From Amborella trichopoda (taxonomy: Eukaryota > Streptophyta > Magnoliopsida > Amborellales > Amborellaceae), in NCBI RefSeq assembly GCF_000471905.2, contig NW_006499913.1, forward strand, positions 3,999,698 to 4,063,697: a stretch of DNA of 64,000 bases. The letters are read 5' to 3'. The notes below the pieces were generated by a model. It was not told the origin of the DNA and made no database searches. It saw nothing but the letters and a program-made list of their open reading frames with translations. Shown here piece by piece: positions 33,105 through 45,100 of the stretch. How positions within the stretch are numbered: the first letter of the stretch is position 1; each line of letters begins with the position of its first letter. The translations under genes and the position numbers were made by a program.

Positions 33105-36100
33105 ATGGTAATGGCAACAAAATTGCTGCCTTTACCTAACTGTAGAAAAAGCATATTGTTTCCAAATGCAAATATGGCTATTTCAAGAGATTGCATTGTT
33201 GATCATCTTCACATGACTGGTTTTGACTGTGGTCGAAGACTCTTCCCTTGCTATTGTTCTGTGGCCACTACCCTGCCTTCTTTACTAAAAAGCCCCAGGT
33301 AAAATCTCTCTCTCTCTCGCACTCACTCTCTATCTTTATGTGTGTGTGCATGCTTGCACGTGTTTGTATCAAAGTGCATAGACATGCCATGCTTTGATTG
33401 TCAGACCTCAATGCATTTTCTGATATAAGTTTTGAACTTGTTCTAGGGGTTATGAGTTTCACTTTTACATTGCCTTTCATGTGGTGTTCATTTATCTCCT
33501 ACATAAGTGAAATACTCTTGATTTTGTTATATAAGAAAGGCAAATTGTTCTTTTTGTTTTTTTGTTTCTTGGAGTCTGATATACTTGCCACTTCCTCTTA
33601 GAACTACTAACTGTTTTTGCGGAGCAGGATATATTTTTGTTAGATTGAATGGTAGTATGGAAAGCCTGTTTTTCTTCCCCTTAATACAAATCAAATTTCT
33701 CAAAAAAAAAGAATGGTAGTATGGAAAGCAAGCCTCCTTGAACGCAGTCAGCATGCCCTTAAAGCTTTTTTTTTTGGGGAACTGTTAATTTAGTATTGAG
33801 TGTAAAGAATATACATGTTACAAAAAATGGGCTACTCACAACTGGGAGCTCTATACAAAAACCACCCAGTTAGTGGCAGTATCAAAAAATGCTATACAGG
33901 CATGTCATTACAAAAAACACAGATCCCAAGGAGCACAAAGATGTATGTGCTAAAGAGTCGCCTAAAGAGCACCCTCCTTAGCCACGACATCAGTTGCATG
34001 GTGGGCCTCGCGCCTGGTATGCAATTATGCATCCATAAGACTGGAGTATGCTTGCGAATGTTAAAAATCTCGTCAAAAACTGCTGTGAGTCTCCAAAGGT
34101 GGGGGGGTGAGGGTTGCACCTCTCCTAAGGCCCAAGAGATGACATTTTGAGAGTCACCTTCCACTACTAGAACTAGACCCCTTGTAGAATTGAAGTTTTT
34201 GAGGGCTACAAAAGAGCGAGGGCTTTCGCTGTGGTGGAATCCGCACGGCCAATAGGAAGGGCAAAGGAGAAGAGGGAGGTGCCTTTGTGGTTCTTGAAGA
34301 TGCCCCCGATATCTGCCGGGCCTAGGTTACCAAGGGAGCAACCGTCGAAGTTGAGTTTGATTTGGCCTGGGTCCATGTATGGCATTCGATATCTTTATTC
34401 CGATTTCTCTGTATCTTTAAGCTGATATTTTTTTGATATTCTTCTCGTCTCTCTTTTGTAACATTTGTTTTTGTTCTTTTGTTTGATTTTGTTGATGCAC
34501 ATCTGTAATTGGTAAGCATGCTGATATTCTAGAAACCTGGTGTCTAACAAAGCAATCCTGGTTACTGCTTCCATTCCTTTCCTACCATGAAAGGTTAGGG
34601 CTAGTTTAATGGCTCCAAAATGGATATGGGTATATCCTTCTTTAAGCCATTGAGGGAAAAGGTTTCTGGGTAAGGTAATGGCAACATACTGTTCAGCTTG
34701 GGTGGCTGGAATGTGGTGTTGGTCAAAAGAAGTGGCTTGAACATACTCTTTAATGGCTTCTGGATTGTGTTTCCCACAAAGTTTTTTGATTCTTTTAGTC
34801 CAGTTTAACCTAGATTTATCATAAACATGATAAGGATTAATTAATTGAGACCGAGTTTCTGAAAACTTTTCAAGAGTGTAGGTTATTTCAAAAAAGTGTT
34901 CTTGTTTTGAAAATATGGGTCCTAATTCTAGATTAGAGGATGAAGACAAGTCTAGGGAAGAAGTATCTGAGACACTTTCATCTGCCATCTTTGAAAAAAA
35001 TTTATAGAGTTGACTGTATTTGTAAAAGATAGGTTAAGGCCAACTTTCCTTTTATGGTTTACAAAATATGAACTCTTTTCCAGGCCTTCTCGCCGACTTC
35101 AGAGCTCCTGTCAAGTAAACCTCAGAAAGTGTTGACAGTGGAATGGCATCACTTAAATTAACCTATAATACGTACTTTGTTTTCTGATGCGAGAGATCGT
35201 AGTCTAGCTACGCAGACGCAGAGCATACTAATCAAAGTACAGATTAGAGATTAACCCAGTCAAGAGTGTAAATAAGAAATTAATCTCAACAGCATAATCC
35301 AGGCTCTGATACCAATTATAGATGTGCATGAACAAAACCAAACAAAAGAACAAAAACAAATGTTACAAAAGAGAGACGAGAAGAATATCAGAAAAATATT
35401 AGATTAAAGATACAGAGAAATCAGATTAAAGATACAGAGAAAACAGGAATGAGCATGCACACCAAAGTCTAATAACTTTATAAACAAGATACATAAGATA
35501 TAAGATAAGAAGGAGAGATCTTATAGAGAGGAGAAAAGATCTTCCAGGCATAAAAGACTAGCAGAAGAGGAAAGAAGGAAAGCACAACTAAAGCATACCG
35601 GACTAAAGCACACAAGAGACTAAGCAGGATGAGAGGCTCTAGAAGCACTCTGCCCATTACAAGGCCTCGAAGGGCTATTTATGGACCGCGGATATGAAAT
35701 CCGGATTTCAAAAAAAATTAAAACTGGACAGGTGGTCAGGACAAGTGGCCTTTGTACAGTGAACAGGTGGTCAGAACAGGTGTCCTTTGTACAGTGAAAA
35801 GTTTATCTACAGTGACAGGTATCGGTGCCACAGTGATGTCTACAGTGACAGGTGTCGGTGCCACAGTGCTGTCTGTCGACAACACAGTGCTGCTACAGTG
35901 CTGTCGACAAAATAGTGTTGCTACAGTGCTGCCTACAAAACAGTGTTGCTATAGTGCTGCCGACAAAAACAGTGCGGCTACAGTGTTGTTGCTACAGTGC
36001 GTGTGCGGCTTCGGTCTTGTACGACTTCAATCTTTGTACGGCTTCACTCATCATGCGGCTGCAGCATCAATCAGTGTCAGGATAAAGATCAAAAGGGTAT

Positions 36101-39100
36101 CCATCCGACTCATAATTAGATGATGAGGTAGGGCTATGAGATGGTCCAGTATATGTGTCATCACTCGAGCTGTCTTAAGGAGGAGGGTGATCTGCTAGCC
36201 ATAAATGAAGCTGATGTAGTAAAGCTACTCCTCTAGGTGTTTCATCGTTCCATACTGTATTCCCTGTATAAACATCCACAGGAATCCATTATGGCTGGAT
36301 TCAGTTAATATAACACATGATGATTTTTAATTCTTTCCATCAATCAGTCTGAAATAGCCAAAAACTCAGAAGATTAGAATCATACCATCCAATGGTTTCT
36401 ATGAGAGGATGTCGGGTAATGTAGGTATGTTCATAATAAATCTGAGGGGTAAGGTCTTGATGGAAGCTTATAATAATGTAAGGCTTATGGGGGTAACCAA
36501 AAGATTCAAACCATTGGTTATAATGGTAGTGTTTAATTAAGAATTTATAAAAATTTAAGGCTCTGGGATTAGGGTGTTGGTAATTATTCCATTGTAGAAA
36601 GTGGCAATGTCGGAGGTAAGATGGGAGTTTTCTTACATGGAAGTTGAAACATATATGGTGGTTTTGGGTAAGATACCAGAAAATGCAAATAGTATCTTTT
36701 GGCATGTTGTAGTAGTGCCTGCTCTGAAAAAGGGACAGAAATGGGTAAGTTGGATGGCATCGAATTCCTTGAAAACAATCTCCATGTTTCTTGAGTACTA
36801 TTTCATGCATTTTTTGCTGCATATCATCATTTCTAGAGTCCATAGTATTCCTGAGGATAGCATCATAATGTTCATCCGGGAGGTCTTGGTCATTATCATC
36901 AAGGCTGATGATTGCACCCAAAAAGGGAATAACTGGGAGAAAGAGTTTCTTCAGAAAATCTTTTTCTTGAGAACATGTTTGCTAAAACATTATTTTTCCC
37001 AGAAATGTGCTTGTATTCGAAATTCCATTAGGAAAACCAGTTTGACCATCTTAAGAGCTGGGGGTTCGGAAGTATTTTGTTTTTGAATTTCAGCATATTA
37101 GGGAAGGCAGACAAATCCATTTCTACAAGAAAGTCGTGTCCAATGAGGTGAAATTGAAACTTCTCTATTCCTCTTTTGACAGCAATAATTTCTTTGAAAG
37201 TAGAATGATAATGGAGTTCAGAATCTTTAAATCTTCCACTTTTATCTCCACAAATTTTTCTCTTTTTGAACTTTTTCAAGCAAAATGCAAGCCCAAAATT
37301 CATCAGATGCGTCAGTTTGCAAAACTCTTTTTCCTAAAGAAGGAATTTTTAAAGAAGGGAGATTTCTGGATAATCGTTTGAGCTCCTGAACACACTCAGT
37401 CTGTTTCTTAGTCCAAGGTGGTGCTTTTTTCTTTAACAAAAGATAGAGTGGACTGGTAAACAAAGAAAGTTTAGGGATAAAAGGGGACATGTAATTTACA
37501 ATACCTAAGAACTGCTGTATTTGTTTTACAGAAGAAAGAGTGTAAGGGAAATCTAATAAATGTTTGGCTATATTGGGTTGTAGTTTGTACATACCATCAT
37601 GAAAGTGCATACCAAGAAAATCTATTTCAGATGTGGCAAATACACATTTTTTCTTAAAAAGCATAATACCGTATTTACAACAAAGGGAGTGGAATTTGTC
37701 TAGGAGGAGGACATGACTTTCTAGGTCAGGGGAGAACAGAAGGATGTCATATATCAAAGCCTGTGTTGAGATTGGTTCGAAAATGATGGTCAAAACCTTT
37801 TGAAAATAAGTGGGTGCATTTTTCAAACTAAAGGGCATAACTGTCCATTGAAAATGGTAATTTGGGAGGCAACAAGCTTTGTTTGGTCTATCATCAAGAT
37901 GTATACCAATTTGCCAAAATCCAGATTTTAAATCAAAATTTTAAAATATGTGAGCATGAGAAATCTGTGAGAATTGTGCAATCTGGTTGGGTAGAGGGAA
38001 TTTATCATCTGCAAGAAAGGTATTTAAAAGTTGGTAGTTGATAACCAATCTGAGTTTTCCACGAACTTGCTCAGCTCTTTTATTTACATAAAAGGCTTCA
38101 CATGCCCAAGGAGAACTGGTTTGTTCAATTAATGGTTCTTTTATCAGATCATGAATTTCTTGCTTAGCTTGTTCTAATAAATCAGGATTTAACCCTCTGT
38201 GTGAGGCTTTTGTGGGGTTGATGTCTTCATTTTTCTTGAACGGGAGTTTGACATAGAAGTTTTGGTTTCTCCAGAGTGGATTGGTGCACTTTTTCAGGAA
38301 TTCAGAATGAGAATTGGCACAACAATCAAAAATGATTTTTTGTCTAACAGTTTCTAAGGTTTGTGGTTGGTCTATACTAGCAATCCATGGTAAGATCAAA
38401 TTTTTGAAATGAAGTCCTTTAGAGGTCCACCGAAGTTTTACTTGACATAAAACATCAAATCCTAGTAGAAGGTCTTTGTTTGGTAAGTAGGATCCTAAAG
38501 GTTTGTGCTAGATAATAACTTTGGGAAACAACTTAATGAGAATGGGTTTGCTAATTTGGTTTATAGAGAATTTTTCACCGTTAGCAGCTCGAAAAGTTTG
38601 GTTACAGTTTTCCCAAAATTGTTTTGGTAGCAAATCGGGTTTTAGAATGCTAGCAGATGCACCAGTATCAAAAAAGGCAGGAACTATTAGAGGTTTAGAA
38701 TAGTGCTCATGGAGGATTTGAACAAGGGCAATTGAGGTAGGCTGGGTAGGAAGACTAGCTATATCAGGGATTTCATCCTGTGGAGACAGTATCTCAGGAA
38801 TCACTGTGTTGCTTATTTGATTCAGCTCAAAATCATCAGTATAGGAAATAGATATCAGTGTATCTTCATTTTGCTCATCATCCAGAGAGAATACAGATTC
38901 TAAACCATCTTCAAAATCTTCTTCTAAAACTTGGGATAGAAGATTTATAATCTTCTTTTTATTTTTCTGGTTAGGGAGATGTAGCAATGATCTCCTTTTT
39001 TTCTATTCTTTCAAAATCGTGATCTTCGAAGATATTTAAATCTCTTGAATTTCTTCTTTTTCCTTTTTTGAATTTCTTATTTTTTCCAAAAGGGGGACAG

Positions 39101-42100
39101 GCACATTGTTTTTCTGTTTCACACTTAATCTTGAGATATGGCTTATCACTAGATTTTCTAAGAAGATGCTTATTCTTTTCCATCTGTTTTACAAATTCAA
39201 CTTAGTTACATAACCTTTCTAAAGCATGGAGGACAAATTGATATATCTCACCAAAACTGAAATTTTGGATTGTTAATCCTTGATATTCCATTGTCTTGGT
39301 TGCTTCTTTTCCAAGGGTAGGAGGAATAGACTTAAGATAAAATTGTTTCAAATTAACATCGTCAACACCTCCGATTTTATGGTATCTCTTGTTCATTTCA
39401 GAAAAACGCTTCTCAAGGTCTTGTCTCTTGAACGAACAACATATAAGTTGGAAGAATTCTTCACGAGCAGTAATTTGTTCATGCTTAACAGGACCTGTGA
39501 ATTTAGATACCAAATAATTAAGAAATTCAACAACAGATTGACAATTCCTCAATTGTGTTTGGCGGTATTATCCAAGGCTTATGTACTAATCTAACAGGCG
39601 TCCTCTTAGTCGTACAATATCTTTTGCAATAGTATTGGCCAAAGTGTTTGCAGGGTTAAGCATCTCTGCATGCATCCAACCTTGAATTTCGCAGAATCTG
39701 TCGTTCCATTCGGAAGGTGGGATGTCATCAATAGTAAATCCTTTTGATGAATCTCCATGAGTGGGATGAGGTAAGGGTTCTGGAGGATCTGGTGGTCGAA
39801 TTTCTTCATCAATTATAGGATCAGGGTCCAGAGGTTGGTCTGGGGGGTTCATCATTAACAATGGATCTGGATTCAGAGAAATAGAAGAAGTTTGACTACT
39901 AAAAGTTTCAAAGGAATCTGACTGAGAGTCAGAGGATTGGGTTTTTGTTTGAAGGTTTAACTTGGGTTGTTTGGTTAGGTTCTTCAAGAATGTACTCATG
40001 TCTTGCACAGGTTCTGGGGAAGTTAGGCTTTGTGTTGGTACTGAAGATGCTTTGACATCTGAATCAGTATCGGATGACTGAAACATTTGGGTTTCATTTT
40101 TGGGAGGAATATTTGGTGGAGGTTGAGCAGGAATTGGCTGTGTGACTGTTGGTGGTGGAGGCACTGGTGTGTGAGACGAACTTGGTACTGAAATAGTTGG
40201 TTTTTTTCTTAGCTGAGGGAAAACCATTTCTTCAGGGAAACGTCTTTCATCTTCAAAAGTACTGAAAGATCTGAAACCAAAATTTCTCGGAGGGAGGAGA
40301 CCAGTAGGAGGGTAAAGGGTTCTTGTAGGAGGAAAAGGGTCAGGGTTCCTTAGGGTTGGATAATTTGGGACATAAGGGTTTCCAAGTAATGGTTGGAATT
40401 GAGACTGGTATGGTGGCTGGGAATATTGAGCTTTCATCCAAAGGTCTTTCTCAAGACTTTGCTGTTGTTTTTCTAGAAATGCTTTTTTTTTCCCTTTCTG
40501 AGTCAGCAAATAAGTTTGCTCATGAATGTCTTTAATTGTATACAGAATTTGTAACAATTCTTCATGCAACAGCTGTATTTTTTCTTTCAACTGTATAATT
40601 ATGCTAGATAAACCCTGTAACTGTGAAGACATATTATTCTGTTTTTCTTCTATCCGAAGCAGCACTAAGTTTTGAGACTTTGCATTTTCAGCTTGCCAAT
40701 TAAGACTTGCTTCAGCAGGAGAAATTGTCTTTAATATGCCAGAAGAATCTCTGGTGCTAGGTTTTTAATCTTCCACACATGTCGTTCATTTTCTTGGATC
40801 TTTTCATAATCATGCAATGGAGGAAAATTAGTAGCATAACTAGAACTGTGAGGATCAAAGGGCATACATTCAGCAATTGGAATTCTTTCATCAGAAGCAT
40901 CATTCTTGTCATCCCATCCAGTAGGGATGATATCAGTGGTTTCTGGAACTTTAGGTTTTGGACTGCCATAAGTAACATAATTATCCCACTTTCCTGAGCT
41001 TTCACCAACTAATCCGACTGTTGGATCACCATCAATAAATCTTTGATGAAGGTTTTGCTGAGAAGTTTTCTTTTCTTTTTTCTTTTTTGGCTTCTCATCA
41101 AAATTATCATTTACTTGAATGCAAGTAGAACAATTGCATCAATCAAACCAATTATGTCCATCTGCAGTTTTCTGTTCATAAATAGGATTCCCATTTTTAT
41201 CAAATGCGACCATTGGGACTTTTTCAAGAAGTCCTTGAAATTGAGTAGGGAAAATTTCTCTGGTATGATTTTCATTGTTGCTTGAAGAATATTGAAAACT
41301 TATTTGGACTGTTCCATCCTGCATCCTTGTCATTCGTGACTCAGACTGTACCACAGCCTGACTTGGGTGTGTAAATTCTCATAGTTTGTTACCCGAGTGG
41401 TTGGAATCAATTCAAGCAACCGTTCCCTTGATATCTGTCTCGGGATATAGTGACAAACAGGCTGGGAATTATTATCAACTTTAATGAATAAGGCAGTGTT
41501 TTCGCATTCAGGAGGTAAAGGTGTGACAATATCAAAAGCATGATTCTGGAGCCGATACACCATTTGATAATGGAGTGTGGCTACAGATGCAGTTTCAATT
41601 TGTCTGGTTCCAGTAATTTGTAATTGAACTTTAAAGCAGAACTCAAATGGGGAGTTTGGGAAGAAAGTAACAAAAATGGTGTCAGCGTTGAGAGTAGTTT
41701 GAATTTTACGGATGCAAGAATGCTGATATTCTAGAAACCTGGTGTCTAGCAAAGCAATCCTGGTTACTGCTTTTATTCCTTTCCTACCATGAAAGGTTAG
41801 GGCTAGTTTAATGGCTCCAAAATGGATATGGGTATGTCCTTCTTTAAGCCATTAAGGGAAAAGGTTTCTGGGTAAGGTAATGATAACATACTGTTCAGCT
41901 TGGGTGGCTGGAATGTGGTGTTGGCTTGAACATAATATTTAATGGCTTCTGGATTGTGTTTACCACAAAGTTTCTTGATTCTTTTAGTCCAGTTTAAGCT
42001 AGATTTATCATAAACATGATAAGGATTAATTAATTGAGACCGAGTTTCTGAAAACTTTTCAAGAGTGTAGGTTATTTCAAAAAGGTGTTCTTGTTTTGAA

Positions 42101-45100
42101 AAGATGGGTCCTAATTCTAGATTAGAGGATGAAGACAAGTCTAGGGAAGAAGTATCTGAGACACTTTCATCTGCCATCTTTGAAAATTTTTTATAGAGTT
42201 GATTGTATTTGTAAAAGATAGGTTAAGGCCAACTTTCCTTTTATGGTTTACAAAATATGAACTCTTTTCTAGGCCTTCTCGCCGACTTCAGAGCTCCTGT
42301 CAAGTAAACCTCAGAGAGTATTGACAGTGGAATGGCATCACTTAAATTAACCTATAATACATACTTTGTTTTCTGATGCGAGAGATCGTAGTCCAGCTAC
42401 GCAGATGCAGAGCATACTAATCCAAATACGGATTAGAGATTAACCCAGTCAAGAGTGTAAATAAGAAATTAATCTCAACAGCATAATCCAGGCTCTGATA
42501 CCAATTCCACTCCCTTTGTTGTAAATACGGTATTATGCTTTTTGAGAAAAAATGTGTATTTGCCACATCTGAAATAGATTTTCTTGGTATGCACTTTCAT
42601 GATGGTATGTACAAACTACAACCCCATATAGCCAAACATTTATTAGATTTCCCTGACACTCTTTCTTCTGTAACACAAATACAACAGTTCTTCGGTATTG
42701 TAAATTACATGTCCCCTTTTATCCCTAAACTTTCTATGTTTACCAGTCCACTCTATGTTTTGTTAAAGAAAAAAGCACCACCTTGGACTAAGAAACAAAC
42801 TGAGTGTGTTCAGGAGCTCAAACGATTATCCAGAAATCTCCCTTCTTAAAAATTCCTTCTTCAGGAAAAAGAGTTTTGCAAACTGACGCATCTGATGAAT
42901 TTTGGGCTTGTATTTTGCTTGAAGAAGTTCAAAAAGAAAGAAAAATTTGTGGATATAAAAGTGGAAAATTTAAAAATTCTGAACTCCATTATCATTCTAC
43001 TTTCAAAGAAATTCTTGCTGTCAAAAGAGGAATAGAGAAGTTTCAATTTCACCTCATTGGACACAACGTTTTTGTAGAAATGGATTTGTCTGCCTTCCCT
43101 AATATGCTGAAATTCAAAAACAAAATACTTCCGAACCCCCAGCTCTTAAGCTTGGGTGGCTGGAATGTGGTGTTGGTCAAAAGAAGAGGCTTGAACATAC
43201 TTTGTAATGGCTTCTGGATTGTGTTTCCCACAACGTATCTTGATTCATTTAGTCCAGTTTAAGCTAGATTTATCATAAACATGATAAGGATTAATTAATT
43301 GAGACCGAGTTTCTGAAAACTTTTCAAGAGTGTAGGTTATTTCAAAAAGGTGTTCTTGTTTTGAAAACATGGGTCCTAATTCTAGATTTGAGGATGGAGA
43401 CAAGTCTAGGGAAGAAGTATCTGAGACACTTTCATCTGCCATCTTTGAAAAATTTTTACAGAGTTGACTGTATTTGTAAAAGATAGGTTAAGGCCAACTT
43501 TCCTTTATGGTTTACAAAATATGAACTCTTTTCCAGGCCTTCTCGCCGACTTTAGAGCTCCTGTCAAGTAAACCTGAGAAAGTATTGACAGTGGAATGGC
43601 ATCACTTAAATTAACCTATAATACGTACTTTGTTTTTTGATGCGAGACATCGTAGTCCAGCTACGCAGACGCATAGCATACTAATCCAGTACGGATTAGA
43701 GATTAACCTAGTCAACAGTGTAAATAAGATATTAATCTCAACAGCATAATCCAGGCTCTGATACCAATTACAGATGTGCATCAACAAAACCAAACAAAAG
43801 AACAAAAACAAATGTAACAAAAGAGAGACGAGAAGAATATCAGAAAAATATCAGATTAAAGATACAGAGAAATCAGATTAAAGATACAGAGAAAACAGGA
43901 ATGAGCATGCACACCAAAGTCTAATAACTTTATAAACAAGATACATAAGATATAAGATAAGAAGGAGAGATCTTACAGAGAGGAGAAAAGATCTTCCACG
44001 CATAAAAGGCTGGCAGAAGAGGAAAGAAGGAAGGCACAACTAAAGCATACCAGACAGGCTGAGAGGCTCTAGAAGCACTCTGCCCATTACAAGGCCTCGA
44101 ATGGGCTATTTATAGACCGCGGATGTGAAATCCGGATTTCAAAGGAAATTAAAACGGGACAGGTGGCCAGGATAGGTGGCCTTTGTACAGTGAACGGGAC
44201 AGGTGGCCAGGACAGGTGTCCTTTGTACAGTGAAAAGTTTATCTACAGTGACAGGTGTCGGTGCCAGAAATCTAAGAATCCAAAACTCTGCCCTATTAGG
44301 GAAATGGTGGTTGCGGCTTTTAACCTTAAGAGACCAACTGTGGATAGACATCTTGAGATCCAAATACAGAATTTCACTCTCTCCATGGGTTCCGGAGATG
44401 AGAACTTATCCTAGAGCATCAGAGGTTTGGAGATCTATTATCTCGACCTTTCACTCTTTCAATAAAGATCTTATGCTCCAGCCAAAAGAACGAAATAGGG
44501 TTTGATTCCCGTTAGACCTATGGTTTGGCCAACAAACTCTCAACTAACAGTTCCCAGAATTATTCTCATTGGCGAGAAACCAAGGAGCAACAGTTGCATA
44601 AGAAATGATCGAGACGGGAGCTGTCAGATCATGGCACCGCAACTTCTGGAGAGACCTTTCTAATGAAGAGATTACTCTCTTCTCTAACCTCTCTCATTCT
44701 CTCTTCTTTTGTTTCCTAGCTCTTCAAGGTCAGGACAAGTTGGTTTGGACTCCCTCTGCCTCAGGAGTTTTCTCGGTCTCATCCTTCTACTTGTTTCCCT
44801 CCCAACCCCCAACCTTCCCTTTGAATCCGACCTCTCGAGTGGCGCAAGCTTGAAACTCGTTCTTCGTGTTTAGTGCTTTCTGCAAAAGTCCTAACTGTGG
44901 ACCAACTCCAGTGGAGAGGCTTGTCTATGCCTAGCCGCTGCTCCTTGTGCTTCAATGATGAGGAATCCAACTCCCACCTATTCTTATCTTGCCCCTTAGC
45001 TTTTGAGGTGTAGGGTAAAATTCTGTCACTCTTCGAAATTCGGTGGGTCACTCCCAAAGGTGTAGCAGCAATCCTCAGTGCTATAGAACCTTTCCCGTGG

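Larger units (their letters stand above)
34385..44265 (-). mobile_element. Endogenous pararetrovirus cluster (Caulimoviridae, florendovirus-like)
   Basis: Viral sense is the minus strand. One near-complete genome runs from the primer-binding site at 42503 down to the next at 35302, about 7.2 kb: leader, movement protein, proline-rich/coat region, aspartic protease, RT-RNase H, a second downstream frame, then promoter. Downstream a partial second genome (35314-34518) continues head to tail, ending in an inverted leader piece (34393-34513). Upstream an inverted RT-RNase H piece (42507-43142, plus strand) is followed by a third leader plus movement-protein start (43766-43147) and promoter (to 44265). 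Movement, protease and RT domains with a tRNA-iMet site and no LTRs or integrase identify a caulimovirid; florendovirus is the likeliest genus by memory. All frames are broken, so the locus cannot encode virus. Confidence 0.9.

Noticed and set aside
35302-35314. tRNA-like sequence GGCTCTGATACCA
   Set aside because: It is the retroviral primer-binding complement, not a tRNA gene; no cloverleaf surrounds it.
35752-36123. Plus-strand frames with Cys/Val/Thr repeats (LLQCCRQNSVATVLPTK-like)
   Set aside because: They translate the viral promoter repeat array on the strand opposite to viral sense; no family resemblance.
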